Positions 11,789 through 25,300 of a DNA stretch of 64,000 nt are shown here, piece after piece (position 1 is the first letter of the stretch; each line of letters begins with the position of its first letter). Position numbers and translations under genes: made by a program. The DNA is taken from positions 51,992,079 to 52,056,078 of the forward strand of contig CM049309.1 of NCBI GenBank assembly GCA_026874595.1, written 5' to 3'. The notes beneath the pieces were generated by a model. It searched no databases. It saw only the letters and a list, made by a program, of their open reading frames with translations, and had not been told where the DNA came from. The stretch comes from Sipunculus nudus. Lineage: Eukaryota; Annelida; Sipuncula; Golfingiida; Sipunculidae.

Positions 11789-13380
11789 ATTCTTGTTTTA
11801 TCATTGCATATACAGGGTGTCAAATGAAATAATTTCTCATGAATATGTCTGTAGTTTAATTCAATTTCTGTAAATTATGCTTTTTTTTAAAGGAATACTT
11901 AAAATGTCATTATTTTGGAGGAATTTTCAAAAATTCATAAAAATTCATGAAAAGTTGATCTCCTTGGAGTGTAGGAACCCAGATATATCCAAATTGTCAT
12001 GCATGGATGAGCAAAATTGCCTGTTTAATTTGTGGTGGTTTTTGTCAAAGTTGTGGTGAAAAAGATCATGAATTTTCATTTAAAGGCATGAAAAGTCATG
12101 AAAACTTCATCTGCTGAAAGTGTGGGAGCCATGTAATGTAAAGCAACTCGAAGTTGTGGCAGTGTGGAAGAGTGAATGTAAAACTGTTCTTTCTTTCCAG
12201 TACTGTTAGACTATGTTGTTTGCAAAGAACATGTGCAATAGACAAGACCTACTTACTCAAAAAGTTTGTTGACTTTCATATAGATCCATTTCTGTCTTTT
12301 AAACTCACAAAATTAATTTTTGTCCATTTATGTATTATAAATATTGAGAATTGACCTGTGCTATAATTGAATTACAAGTAGCATTCCAGATATGCTGACT
12401 ATATTTATAACAAAAAGGCATATATTATGAATTTCCTAAATATTTAAAAAGATTTTTTTGTAAATAAGCATTCCTTATGATAAATTAATATTTCCCTGCC
12501 TACAAGCGCTGACCTTTATGGTGTATATACCTGAAAATGTGAAAACATCTTGTTGGATCATTCACAGATGAAATAAAAGTTCGCATGTTTGTTGGATGAT
12601 CATCAGGGATGGCTTTTGCTCTCATTTAGAGGAGATTAATGGAAACATTACAGCATACATCAGTGATATCAATAAAACTAGATGACTAATCATCCAGCAG
12701 TCTCTAGAGTGTGCCCCCAGTGCCCAGAACAGGGCAATAATGGGGAAGTGGCTGTGGAGTGTTTGACCATGGAATTCGGTCAAGGGAAAAAATAAATAGC
12801 TGATGTCACTGTTGAGCATTGATCAAAACTATTGGGCAGTTGTGTGCCCAAAGCTCAGTTTTTTGGAAATCAGCCTTATTTTAAATCAAGAGCGAACACA
12901 GGTTGAAGAAATAAAAAAAAAAAAGATACAAAAAAGAAAAGACAGTTTTGTAATCTAAGGTATTGCATGCTGGGGAACCTATGAATGCCTACATATATGG
13001 CACTCATTTCAATTAATGCTAAAGAAATGAAATATTGACAAAACAATTGTAAGCAGTCCACCTGTACAAGGATTTTAACACAGGTATGCTATATATTCAC
13101 TAGAATACTGACAGGTCAGGAAGGGCCTCGTAAAAGGCCAATTGACTGCCAGTGCGGGTTAAGTGATGCCTGAAAAAATATATTAAAGGACCTGATTATG
13201 TGCATAGATTGAGGGAACTGACTATAAACATTATTAAAACATCTGAAGCAAGATGTTAAGGTTTGAATTTAAGATAGTTTTGTATGAAAGTGTAAGAGTG
13301 GAGTGTCCCAAGCAATAGAGGCATAATTACATCTGATGTATTAAACTGTAGTCCTGGTCAGCATATAAATCAGTAGGATG
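11789..13380 (+). other. Intronic spacer, weak repeats only
   Basis: AT-rich. At 12060-12160 CATGAATTTTCAT and AAAGTCATGAAAACTTCAT-type text resembles 29920-30000, suggesting a small interspersed repeat of unknown class. No gene is seen. Confidence 0.3.
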
Positions 13381-13745
13381 GTCCTGTGACCTTGACCTTT
13401 GAACTTGTGATGTTTAAATCAATATGGTTCTTCCCCTATTGTTAGGTAATCCAAAAGTAAACTATTTTGAATGAAACATTGACAATGCCTCCACAATCTT
13501 TTTAAAGATGTCGGTCCTGTGTAACAGACAGATGAACAGGGTGCCTACTAAAGGGCACTCGCTTATTCAATATCAGTTGGGTTCTTGCTTTAGTGATGGG
13601 CCATATATAAGTAAAGTTTGAAATCCATATGTCCATCCCAACTAGAGTTATCATCAGGAAACAAATTTGTGGACGGACAGACAGACATACAGACAGAGAG
13701 ACGCACAGGGTGATAGGGCCCCCGCTTATCCAATGGGGCCCTTAT
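13381..13745. repeat. Interspersed repeat with GGACGGACAGACAGAC microsatellite
   Basis: GACCTTGACCTTTGAAC-type text is followed by GGACGGACAGACAGACATAC and an AGGGTGATAGGGCCCCCGCT tail. Polypurine (GACA)n/(GACG)n tracts next to a GC-rich end recall the reverse orientation of the TCCG-bearing families here. Family and borders are uncertain. Confidence 0.35.
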
Positions 13746-14347
13746 AATTAAGGGTCAGGGCAGGTGAACACCTATGTTAGTGTTAAAATCAGTTGACAGA
13801 TGGCAGAAGGTAGCATACTGCAAGAGTAATTAAGCTCAATCCTACCCTATCTACCCCTTTATGGAGATGTCCAACCCCTATGCACAAAGGCTCATGGAAA
13901 TTGGTACAGTACTTATTGCATTGTCTTGCTAATAAACAAAAACAAATGTAAAGACAGGGATGAAAGCTTGGCAGAGGTAATTAACACATGTATGTCAATA
14001 TAAACATGCAACATGAAGCACTACCTGTTTTATCATATACTACATACCACCAGTGGGCACCAATCAGTTATTGATGATAATAAACTATAAAGCAAATTTA
14101 TTTTGAAAAATTACACCAGCAATTATTTATAAGGAAACCACCACCATACCTTGCAAAGAATGTGAGTGACAGAATTAATTTAATATTTGAGAAAACAGTT
14201 TTTTGACAGACATTGATTAGATTATTGAAGTACTGATTAGCATAAATATGATAAAATACATGGTCAGCTAAAAAACACTATCCTGCACAGTCAGTTCATG
14301 AGAGAACTTTTATAAAGTTGCACAAACATACATTAATAAGATTTTTT
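13746..14347 (+). other. Intronic spacer, nothing recognised
   Basis: AT-rich sequence ending in the T-tract that carries the next family 1 copy. Confidence 0.3.
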
Positions 14348-17300
14348 AGCTCAGCTGACTATAAGTCATCTGAGCAATACTAATGGTCCATTGTCCGTCT
14401 TCCGTCCGTCCGTCTGTCCATAGATGAGGCATGTTTTGAAACCGTAAGACCTAGGAATCCAAAATTCGGCATAATGTTAGATGTCCCAAAGATCTCCTAC
14501 CAAGCTGAAAACTGGGTCTTTGTGACTTTGTTCCTTTGAGAAATTAAGGAAAAACCTCAATTTTTTTTAGCTCAGCTGACTTTCAGTCATGCTGGGCTAT
14601 AGCGATGGGTCTTTGTCCGTTGTCCTTCCGTCTGTCCGTCCGGACGGATGGCCGGCCATCCGTCCATTAGCAGGGCACAAATTGTAACCATAGGGGCTAG
14701 GGCCATGAACCCTATGCAGTCTTAGAGGTTCTAAAAAGATCTCCTTGCAAGCCTGAAATTAGGTCACTGTGACCTATATTCTCGAAGTTATGTGTTTGCA
14801 CCCCCCCCATAAATAATTCTTTTAGCCAAAATTTTCATCCCAAACCTTACATCTTTCACATACAGCTCACCTACCAACAGGGGAAGAACCATAATTATTT
14901 TGAGGTCACAAGGTCAAAGGTCAAGGTAACAGAACCAACTTCTTTGAAAAGCCTGTGGATGCATTTTAAGCCAAACCTTTCATCCCAATTCTTTGATCTT
15001 TCACATATAGCTCACCTACTAAGTGGGAGAAGAATCCTATAGATGTTGAGGTCACAAGGTCAAAGGTCAGGGTCACAGGATCCACCTTTTGAAAAGGTTG
15101 TGGACACATTTCAAGCTAGACCTTTCATTCCAAACCTTTCAGCACTGATATCGCTTCTCTGCCAACAGGGGAAAAGACCTGTTGATTTTGAGGTCAAAGG
15201 TCAAGTTCACAGCACCCTCTTCTTGCGTGGAGTCATTTTCAGGCAAACTTTTCAATCTATACTTTCCATCTGTCATATATGGCTTACCTACCAATAGGGG
15301 AAGAAGCCTATTGATGTTGAGTTCAAAAGGTCAAAGGTCAAGGTCACAATATTGTTCTAAATGCTTGTGAACATATTTCAAGTGAAACTGTTCAACCCAA
15401 ACCTTCAGTCTTTCACATATGCCACATCTATGCATCACTGAATGTGATTCAAACTTCATATTTATGGGTCTTTTTGCATGAAGAAATAACTAATGTTGAG
15501 GTCAGCTGGTCAGGAGGTTAAAGGTTGCAGGTCTAAGTTATTCACTCATCAGTTGCCAAGTAATTACACCCGGCCAGATGTAATTGGTTAGTAGTTACCC
15601 ATCATTTAGAAAGAATCCAGTTGATATGTGGGCAAAAGGCCAAGGTCATAGGTCAGGTCAACTTATTTTGTAGACCATCTCTATTTTTCTTGTATATATA
15701 AGCTTGCACTCCAGCTGGTACATCTCACCGTGTGGCTGTAATTGTGAGTGACACTGGTGACATATGACTCCCTTTTGTATCAGGCTATTAAGTGATAAGG
15801 CTGAGTGATAAGTACCTCGTTACTGCATAACAAAACACTGTTGTTGGAATACTTCAGCCAGGAATTAACACTATGAGAGTATAGTATTAAGGTTTAGCTA
15901 CTGATTTATAAGATGATGGGAACATTTTGCAGTTTATATCATGGAATCATAGCAATAAACTTAGTTTCCTTGATATCTGAATATTTTTATATAAATCACC
16001 ACATATAAAAGCAAGTGTTTGTTCTCATAATATGTGGATGTGTACTTGATTTAGGATGGCTTTATTTTATTACAAGACTCTTAGTCATGCTTTCTGCATT
16101 TCTTTTCTTTCAGGTTTTGCAGTTTACCAACCCTGCTGACCCCATTGAAAAGCAGAATGATAATAAAAAATATTGGACTTACACTTTTACATTTGCATAT
16201 CTATAAATCTGATATGAGCGCCTGAACATGCCTTTTGAATTGTTTTGGACATTCATTACTGTAACATCATTTGGAGAATTTGCCCCAAGTTTGGTCTCTT
16301 ATTGGAGGATGTGTGATATTAAATGTCAGACTTGTCAGAAATCCATTATGTCTGCCAGTTAGCCACCTTAGAAATCCTTTTTTCAGTGCAGTTTCAGTAA
16401 TTTTCCTTCAATTTTTGGTCTGATTTAGAGAATGGTTGTTGTCTGATTTCAGACCTGTCAGAAGTCCAAAATGGCCACCAGGCAACCATCTTTAAATTCC
16501 TTTTGATCATATTATCTCAAGAACTGTTAAAGTGAAGGCAGTCGGACGTATATTAATGTAATCTTGCAAAGGATTGGGTCAAATATTTCTTAATAAATAT
16601 TATCATCATATATGAAAATGCAGTACAGTTGGCTAGTATTGAATAAAAATTCATACAGAAGCACCTGTTTCTCAATAATTCTTGCATGGATTTTCTTGAT
16701 ATTTTGCTATATATTTTGATCTTATATTTGCCCTTTGTGGTGTTCCTTTTGAGACTGACAGGTATCAAGTAAGCTATGGGAATAGTTCTGGATACCTGAA
16801 CAATCAAACATTTTCCTCAGACCATCAATTCATTGTGTTTTAACCAGACATAGGTGATATATATTTCTGTAGTCGTAGAAAATTTCGGCAAATTGGTTCT
16901 TCAAAATTTGACTGGAAGTTGTGAATCTCAGCCCATGATATCGCAGGTCATGCTTGGCAGCTGAGCGTCATGACCCATGGGTCACTTGTTAAAATCCTAT
17001 TTTAACACTTCAGGACTGCCTTAAATCAAAACTACTCATCTGTTTTTCCTCATATTTACCATGAATATTCCCCTATATAGTTTCTATGTACATGCTAGAA
17101 ATTATGTCTGTATTATATAATTTAAAAAAGTTATAGGCCCAAACATAATGCATTTTGTAAAAAATCAGAAAAGATATTTGATCACTTAACACAAAACATG
17201 TTAAAGCTATGGACTTTTTTCCCAGTAATATAACTTTAATTAATCAAAATTAAATTGTATACAAAAAATTAGATTAAAATCTTTTAAATTTTTTTAAATA

Positions 17301-19269
17301 TTAACAAAAATAAAAAATTGATACCTTAAATTTTGCCAAACTTTGACCATGGCATGTTTTTTTTCCTGTAAGTACTGTGGATTTAATTTTCACAGCATGT
17401 TTTTGTTAGAATTTTGTCTGTTAACACCTAAAATTTAAAACCAGTTGATCAAACACTGTAGATTTTATTCAAGTTTTCAAGCACCATGTAACATATTGTT
17501 TACATCAAGCTAGTGTTATGCAGTTTGCAAGAGCTCAGCTCCCCAGCTTCAGCTCTCAGTTCCTAAAATTTGGCATACAATTAGATGTCTCTAAAATCCC
17601 TTACCATGCCAAGAATTTGGTCACTAGTACTTAATACCTTCAAGATATTAATGAAAAACTTCATTTTTCCATTAAAAACCTATTGTTACACTTCAAGACT
17701 GCCTTATATCAAAACCACTGATCTGACTTTAATCATATATAATATACATATTTATATTCTCTATGCACATGCCAGAAATGATGTCAGTATTGCGTAATTG
17801 TTTTAAGTTATGGGCCCAAACATAATGCACTTTGTAAAAAATCAAGAAATATATTTACTCCCTTAACAAGAGGATTGCAGAAGCTAGAGATTTTTTGTCA
17901 GGGATGTAACATTATTTTATCAAGATTCAATTGAATACCCAAAATTAGTTCTGATTTTTTCAAATTTTATATGTTATTAGTAGAAAGCTGAAAGAAATTG
18001 GCCAAAAATTGTAGCTTTTATTAATGTTTTTATGAGACCATGTCAGACCTTAGCTCTCCCCAGCCCCTCTTGAGTCACCTGTGTGTTGACCTTGTTGACC
18101 GTTCATCAAATTATGCACGCTTGACGGGAGGCATACACTGGGGCAGCCAGGCAGCTTATGGCCAGCCACAGTTGATCCAGGTGTCCAACCCAACTCATCT
18201 AGTAGTTTTAACTAACAACATAACAATAAACAATAAATTAATAATTTTTTTTTGGTTTTTAATAACAAATTAAAGAAAAATGAAAAAGGAATTTGTTAGT
18301 TGATAATAACAGAAATTAACTTGCAGTTACTGATGATATAAGAATCTTGTATCGATTGATAGAATGTCACGTATTCCAAATAACACCATGCAGTCACCTA
18401 TGGTATTTTTCAGTTCAATTTTAATGATAAAAAAATAAATCATATTATTCATTACTAATCATTACGGATTATATGAAGGAAATTAATGATAGACAAAGAT
18501 GCAGTTGATAATATTAATCTAGATTCCTGCCTTATCTTGTGTGTACATTGATGTGAAATAGTCCAAAATGTATATATTACATTTATTTTTTTTTAATATG
18601 AATAAAAGCCATAAAACCAGGTACTTATGATCATTATTTAAATGTATGAATTTTGTATATTCTGGGTTCTCAACGTCATTGTTTGGTGAAAACTGAATAA
18701 ATACCAGACATGGTGCGAATATTTTGCAAATGTATTTGAATACGAATATGAATATGTACTCCATTATAAAATTTCTTGCATAAGAATGGGAATTCAGGTA
18801 AAAATGAAAGTATATGAATACCAGTGCACATACTTTCAAAATGTATTCTTGAATGCTTTCATTAACATATTCTTTGATATTATTTTAATAATCATTTCAG
18901 TTGTATTTTATTTTAAAAAAATCATATGATTCTCTTATTATTTTTAATAAAAAATTATATTTGGGACAATTTGTAATTATTTTTAATAAATAGTTAAACT
19001 CTTATATTATATGTTCTGCTTATAAGTTATATGGCCAAGTCAAAATCTGTGTGACATTAGCACTCCATTTGTTAAAAAAATAAATGAAATCAATCCTCTT
19101 CCCTGTCTCCAAAGATACTATCAAAATCATACATAAGCTAAACACCCACAACTCATAATACAGCTTATATTTATTATTATTTCCACACAAAACAAGCATA
19201 TGCCTCATTTCTAAATCATATTTTTTTATCATATATAACAGCTGAGCGCCATGACCCATGGATCCCTTG
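14348..19269 (+). mobile_element. Family 1 element, copy ii, interrupted by a family 1b element
   Basis: The head AGCTCAGCTGACTATAAGTC lies at 14348 after a T-tract, with the TCCGTCCGTCCG microsatellite and CCTAGGAATCC. The copy stops at CCTCAATTTTTTTT (14568) and resumes at 16991 with AAAATCCTATTTTAACACTT, which is what follows in uninterrupted copies. It runs on to the terminal CAGCTGAGCGCCATGACCC and CCCTTG at 19269. Without the insert it is about 2.5 kb. Two internal units of about 670 bp share GCCCAAACATAATGCA. Confidence 0.82.
14569..16988 (+). mobile_element. Family 1b element nested in family 1 copy ii
   Basis: The head AGCTCAGCTGACTTTCAGTC is followed by a TCCGTCTGTCCGTCCGG stretch. 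Tandem units of about 140 bp carry AGGTCACAAGGTCAAAGGTC (near 14902, 15049, 15190 and 15320). The tail reads GCAGCTGAGCGTCATGACCC then ATGGGTCACTTG. Termini are close to family 1 but the interior is unrelated. The 15.7-16.9 kb part is AT-rich and unique to this copy. No transposition protein; a 63-codon ORF at 16015-16206 has no known domain. Confidence 0.75.
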
Positions 19270-19444
19270 TTTTTCATTTTCTATAATTGCCAGGGTGCTC
19301 ATAATTTCCTGCTATTGTAACATACTGAACAAATATATCAGCATTTCATTATTATTGCCAAAAACAGATGAGTGCCCCTTAGTTGGACAAACTGTAACAG
19401 TCCACTTCATTCCAAAGCTTTGCTTGATATTTTGTACAGAAGTA

Positions 19445-22400
19445 CTGTATTTCCTTGATCAGACGCTGGGCCTTAAATAGTGACCTACCTTGTTTTGTCG
19501 CTAGGGCAAAACAATGTCCCAGAAAAATAAACGCTGGCCTTAAATAGACACTGGTCTTGTTCACAGCCCTGGTGTCAGAGTAGTTTGGATGTTTGCCGCT
19601 CGATGTTTTTTCCTTTCACTATAATGGGTTTATTATCAAATTTAACATAGATTGTTGTATGAATTTCGGTTTGTGTTGTATTGATAATATAATAAATTCT
19701 TCTATAAATCATTCTTTTATCTTATGTGAATGCCTGTTTCCACGAGGGACACCAAATATTCCCGATTCATCCATTATGATTAAAGCAGAATATAATCCTA
19801 ATAAAACGCTAAACAGTTTGTCAGCAGTGAGAAACCAAACACAAGCAGTATAACTTGGTATGGTGAAAGTCTACCTCACGGATGGTTGAACAGAATTGTT
19901 CAAATACATTTTTGCACATGTTTCTTGTGTAGCATAGAGACAATGATGGTGTCAAGCGGTACCATTTGTAGTTACTGTCATGCCAATTTTTGCTCCTTGC
20001 TTTCATTTTAGAAATGCGCGAGTCCCCACTGTTACCAAAACCACGCTTCTGATATATCTTTTAAGTTGGTAATAGTATTAACTCTTGTCCATAACTATTT
20101 ATTCTCTAATATTCCCTGCAGTAAATGTCACATACCAGTATATACCAGGTCAGAAACGCTTGAATACACTGTATTAAGCTGAATCAATTAAAATTTGGAC
20201 AGAAAGTGGCATGAAAACCAATTACGCAGTGCCCTTATATGTACCAACCCCCTGTATTTCGATGGAACCGATATTACCAGTTGTACGTGGAGAACACTTA
20301 ATGGAAGAGCCACCCCGTGTTCAGAGGGAAACTTGTTACCAACTGCACACAGTGTAAAATAAATGGAATAGCCACATGAAACACCTGGGTACCTTGTTTC
20401 AGGAGGCCCACGCAGACAGATTCTTGTGGACAACTGCAATCTCTCGCTGTGATTCCCCGTTGATTCCTATTATGATGCGTGATTGTGGAGATTGCGCTTA
20501 TCCCATATCCCTATGGCATCTAAGGAAATTTGGTAAACACAAGCCGTGTACCAGCCATGTTTGCATTTGTGTTCATAAGTAGAGACCGGCGGGTTTATTG
20601 TTTCAGCGTGTTCTATTTATTTTGTTTGTCTAATGAGCCTGATAATGTATTTTTAGCTCAGCTGACTATAAGTCATCTGAGCTATAGTCGTGGTCCATTG
20701 TCCGTCGTCCGTCCGTCTGTCCGTCCGTCCGTCCGTCCGTCCGTCCGTCCGTCCGTCCGTAGATGTGGCACATTTTGAAACCGTAAGACCTAGGAATCCA
20801 AAATTCAGCATAATGTTAGATGTCCCCAAGATCTCCTACCAAGCCAAAAACTGGGTCTTTGCAACTTCATTCCTTTGAGAAATTAAGGAAAAACCTCAAT
20901 TTTTTATTAAAAACCTATTTTCACACTTTAGGACTGCCTAATATCAAAACCACTCATCTGTTTTTCCTCATATTTCCTATAAATAATCCTCTATATAATT
21001 CCTATGTACATGCCAGAAATTAGGTCTGTATTATTTAATTTAAAAAAGTTATGGGCCCAAACATAATGCATTTTTTAAATAATCAGGAAAGAAATTTTAT
21101 CACTTAACACAAAACTTGTTAAAGCTAAGCACTTTTTTTCCAGTAATATTACTTTTATTAATCAAAATTAAATTGTATACCCAAAATTAGATCAAAATCT
21201 TTTAAATTTTTAAAAATATTAGCAAAAATAAAAAATTGGTACCTTAAATTTTGCCCAACTTTGACCATGGCACGTTTTTTTGCTGTAACTGCTGTGGATT
21301 TAATTTTCACAGCATGTTTTTGTTAGCATTTCAACTGTTAACACCAAAAATTTGAAACCAGTTGATCAAAAACTGTAGATTTTATTCAAGTTTTCAAGCA
21401 CCATGTCACATATTGCTAGTGTTATGCAGTTTGCTAGAGCTCAGCTCCCGAGCTTCAGCTCTAAGTTCCTTAAATTTGGCATACAGTTAGATTTCTCCAA
21501 AATCCCCTACCATGCCAAGAATTTGGTCACTAGGACTTAATTCCTTCGAGATATCAATGAAAAACTTAATTTTTCCATTAAAAACCCAATGTTACACTTT
21601 AAGACTGCCTAATATCAAAACCACTGATCTGACTTTGATCATATATAATATACATATTTTTCTATACATTCACTATGCACATGCCAGAAATGATGTCAGT
21701 ATTGTGTATTTTTTTAAGTTATGGGCCCAAACATAATGCACTTTGTAAAAAATCAAGAAATATATTTACTCCCTTAACAAGGGCATTGCTGACGCTAGAG
21801 ATCTTTTTTGTCAGGGATGTAACAATATTTAATCAAGATTCAATTGAATACCCAAAATTAGTTCTGAATTTTTCAAATTTTATAAGTTATTAGTATAAAT
21901 ATAAAATTAGTACCTTAAATTTTGCCCAACTGTGACCATGGCACGTTTGTTTCCCGTGAGCACTGTTGATATAATTTTCATATCTTGCACACATAAGGAT
22001 TTCAGCTTTTTTAGTTTAGAAAGCTGAAAGAAATTTGCCAAATATTGTAGCTTTTATTAATGTTTTTTATGAGACCCTGTCAGACTTTGGCTCTCTCAAG
22101 CCCCTCTTGAGTCACCTGTATGTTGACCTTGTTGACCTTTCATCAAATTATGCACGCTTGAGGGGAGAATCCAGGCAGCTGATGGCCAGCCACAGTTGAT
22201 CCAGGTGTTCAACCCAACTCATCTAGTAGTTTTAACCAACAACATAACAATAAACAATAAATTAATAAATTTTTATTGGTTTTTAATAACAAATTAAAGA
22301 AAAATAGAAAAGGAATTTGTTAGTTTATAATAACAGGAAATTAACTTGCAGTTACTGATGATATAAGAATCTTGTATCGATGGGTAGAATGTCACATATT

Positions 22401-23384
22401 CCAAATAACACCATGCAGTCACCTATGGCATTTTTCAGTTCATTTTTAATGATAAAGAAGTAAATCATATTATTCATTACTAATCATTAAGGATTATATG
22501 AAGGAAATTAATGATAGACAAAGATGCAGTTGATAATATTAATCTAGATTCCTACTGTGTCTAGTGTGTACATTGATGTGAAATTAGTCCAAAATGAATT
22601 TTTTACAGTTATTTTTTAATATAAATAAAAGCCATAAAACCAGGTACTTATGATCATTATTTAAATGTGTGAATTTTGTATATTCTGGATTCTCAACATC
22701 ATTGTTTGGTGAATAAATACCAGACATGGTGCGAATACTTTGTAATTGTATTTAAATACGAATATGATTATGTACTCCATTATAAAATTTCTTGCATAAA
22801 GAATGGGAATTCAGGTAAAAATGAAAGTATATGAATACTCGTGCAAATACTTTCAAAATGTATTCATGAATGCATTCATGAATATATTCTTTAATATTAT
22901 TTTAATAATCATATCAATTATATTTCATTTTAAAAAATCATATGATTCTCTTAATTTTTTTAATAAAAATTATATTTGGGACAATATTTGTAATTTTTTT
23001 AATAAATAGTTAAACTCTTAAATTATATGTTCTGCTTATAAGTTATATGGCCAAGTCAAAATCTGTGTGACAGTAGTACTCCATTTGTTAATAAAATAAA
23101 TGAAATCAATCCTCTTCCCTGTCTCCAAAGGTACTATCAAAATCATACATAAGCTAAACAACAACAACTCATAATACAGCTTATATTTATTACCACACAA
23201 AACCAGCATGTGCCTCATTTCTAAATAAAATTTTTTTATCATATATAACAGCTGAGCGTCGTGACCCATAGGTCCCTTGTTTAATAAAAGCCGGCCTTAA
23301 ATAGAAGCCAGCCTGGTTTAGATGCTGGGTCAAATCAGGGTCTGAAAAAAATAAACTCGGGCGCATCTGTTCAAGGAAATACAG
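19445..23384. mobile_element. TA-flanked DNA transposon with TIRs, containing a nested family 1 copy
   Basis: The left end CTGTATTTCCTTGATCAGAC (from 19445) and right end TCTGTTCAAGGAAATACAG (to 23384) are inverted copies, both flanked by TA (19443-19444, 23385-23386). Subterminal GGCCTTAAATAG motifs recur near both ends (about 19468, 19528 and 23290). Removing the family 1 copy at 20655-23279 leaves about 1.3 kb. Short ORFs at 19593-19853 and 20376-20582 match no transposase I recognise. The TA duplication suggests the Tc1/mariner/pogo superfamily; a non-autonomous relic is likely. Confidence 0.6.
20655..23279 (+). mobile_element. Family 1 element, copy iii (full length)
   Basis: This is the best uninterrupted plus-strand copy, 2.6 kb. 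It has a T-tract then AGCTCAGCTGACTATAAGTC, about 60 bp of (TCCG)n at 20701-20760, unit 1 (GATGTCCCCAAGATCTCC at 20819) and unit 2 (GATTTCTCCAAAATCCCC at 21490), which are 671 bp apart. Then an AT-rich 1 kb, and the tail CAGCTGAGCGTCGTGACCC, ATAGGTCCCTTG. AGCTCAGCTG and CAGCTGAGC are inverted copies and GACCCATAGGTC is a near-palindrome before the CTTG end. Non-autonomous. Confidence 0.85.
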
Positions 23385-24960
23385 TATATATTTATGTAGC
23401 ACTGTGAGTCACCGATTCAGGCACCATAGGAATCACTTTAAAAAAAAACAGCCACCAGTTGCTTTACTTCCGGATCTTTATACCTGTTTGACAGTGCTGT
23501 AACCCTAATACCCTAAGTTATGATACCCTGACTCATGTGAAATATGTTAGTGCTCTTTTTCTCACAACTGATAATATTTCATCATGAATACCTTTGCAAG
23601 TAGAGTGCATCTCCTGGTGTTAATTTTCCTCACTGATCAAACTTGTAGAGATAGGTCGAGGGCACATACCGTTACTTTATGCCTGAACCATATGCAATAC
23701 TTTCAGTTTTTAGCATTCCCAGACGATGTGCTCAATAAGAAATTGTGAGTGTTCCGTTGAGTTCCTGTGTTCTCCAGTTTACTGCTGACCTACTTTTAAA
23801 AACTGTAGGAAAACCCTGAATTTTGCCATTACATGTTAGAATTGAACCCTGTTTGAAACTGTTTTTGTATAATAAACAAAACAATTTAGCAACTTTCTCT
23901 CGCATTTGCTAATTGTTGATAAATTTTTATGTTTTGAAAGAAAATGTGCTAACTGTAGAGAGCTTTCAGTTATAATTATGTGAGGAATGTCTCACCTGGA
24001 GCATGGCTTACTAATGAATTATTTATCATCGAGGGCAGCTAATATTAAAGAGGTATGAAAGGCTGATGCTAATAATACAATAGTCATGTCATATGATGGC
24101 CCTGGGCTTTTATTCAGATCAGTTTATGTACAAGGTTTTATAGCCCTGTCCCACATGCATGTTTTACCAGCTATGAGGAAATAATAAATTTAGCACCTCA
24201 GTTCCACATCTGGCATACAACAGTGACTAACTCAACACAGTCACAGAGAATGGATGGAGACTCTAGGCTTTCTCTTCTTTTATCGTGCTCCCTTTGTAGG
24301 GAGAAACCTGGGCATTGTAAGTTGTCAGCAGATGTTATACTTTTAATATATTTCATGTTATGTAATAACTGATAGGCAGGAGTTAAATCAGTGGACTGCG
24401 TGCTGCTTTAGGAATAATCTATACATGCGTATAAAGGTAAAATACACATCATGCAATTGTCTGACAGTTACTGATTTTATGCAAATTTCACAGAAAATGA
24501 TGATGACCACCTTGTTGTATTTATTTATTTATAATATAATACATCATGGGAGATCATTAGAAAAGGAGACAAAATTGACTTTCATGACTGCATATGAGTC
24601 TGATTGGAACTACTAATAATTTACAGAAAAGCCTTCTCAAATTTGAAAGTTTAGTCTTAACAATTTGTGTCATATAACAAGCCAAAATTATTGCCTAACA
24701 TTACATATGTGTGATATGTTTGACCTAGAACATATTTGCAAGCTTGACTACTAAATGTGTAACATATCAAGTGACTGAAATATTGATCTGTTTTTGTGGG
24801 TTTCACCACTACATCAGATTGTCATGTTCAACATGTAATATGTATATATAAAGGTCAGCTGCCAGTCACAACAGCTTTCCTTTGTAACATTCAATGCACA
24901 TGCAGTTCTTGTTGGTTTTGATTAATATGGGTTTAACCCAGCAAAATATGAATTATATTT
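23385..24960 (+). other. Intronic spacer, nothing recognised
   Basis: Part of the 17 kb intron of the ligase gene. AT-rich, with no repeat termini or credible ORF (the longest is 63 codons). Confidence 0.35.
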
Positions 24961-25300
24961 CACATTATTTTGTCAGGTTCTGTTTTGACAAACAAGATCT
25001 GGTTATTACATCTGTGGTCTACTTTGGCCAACAAGGACTTTGTATTTTCTCAGATTATTTATTCAGGGCATTCCTTGGCTAACAAGGTCTGTCTGTGTCA
25101 GAAATTTCTGCATGATTTACATTTCCTTACAATGTCTATGCACTGTTTGCACTCTCTCAGATACTTTATTCTGGCTACCTTTTGGTCAAAAATGTCTACT
25201 CAGTGTTTGCATTGTTTCAGATTATCATATTCAGAGTCAGTTTTGGCCAACAAGGTCTGCTGTGTTTGTACTGTTTCAGATTATTTTATACATGCTCCAT
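24961..25300 (+). repeat. Degenerate tandem repeat of about 65-75 bp
   Basis: Blocks with TTTGGCCAACAAGG(A/T)CT followed by TTTCAGATTAT recur four to five times (about 25020, 25075, 25190, 25240). The decay is strong. Overlapping open frames of up to 114 codons in all three plus frames come from the repeat and are not credible genes. Confidence 0.5.

Noticed and set aside
14902-15350. AGGTCA-rich repeats as a cluster of nuclear-receptor response elements
   Set aside because: AGGTCA half-sites recur because they belong to the 140-bp family 1b unit; the same GACCTTGACCTT text occurs in families 2 and 5. A regulatory role is possible but nothing in the sequence supports it.
16111-16206. TTTCTTTCAG followed by an open frame as an extra ligase exon in the 17 kb intron
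   Set aside because: The peptide (VLQFTNPADPIEKQ...) has no similarity to the ligase family, lies inside the family 1b element, and the exons at 9925 and 27044 already join in phase.
20530-20878. ORFs with SVRPSVRPSVRPS repeats
   Set aside because: They translate the (TCCG)n microsatellite at the 5' end of family 1; the same appears in other copies.
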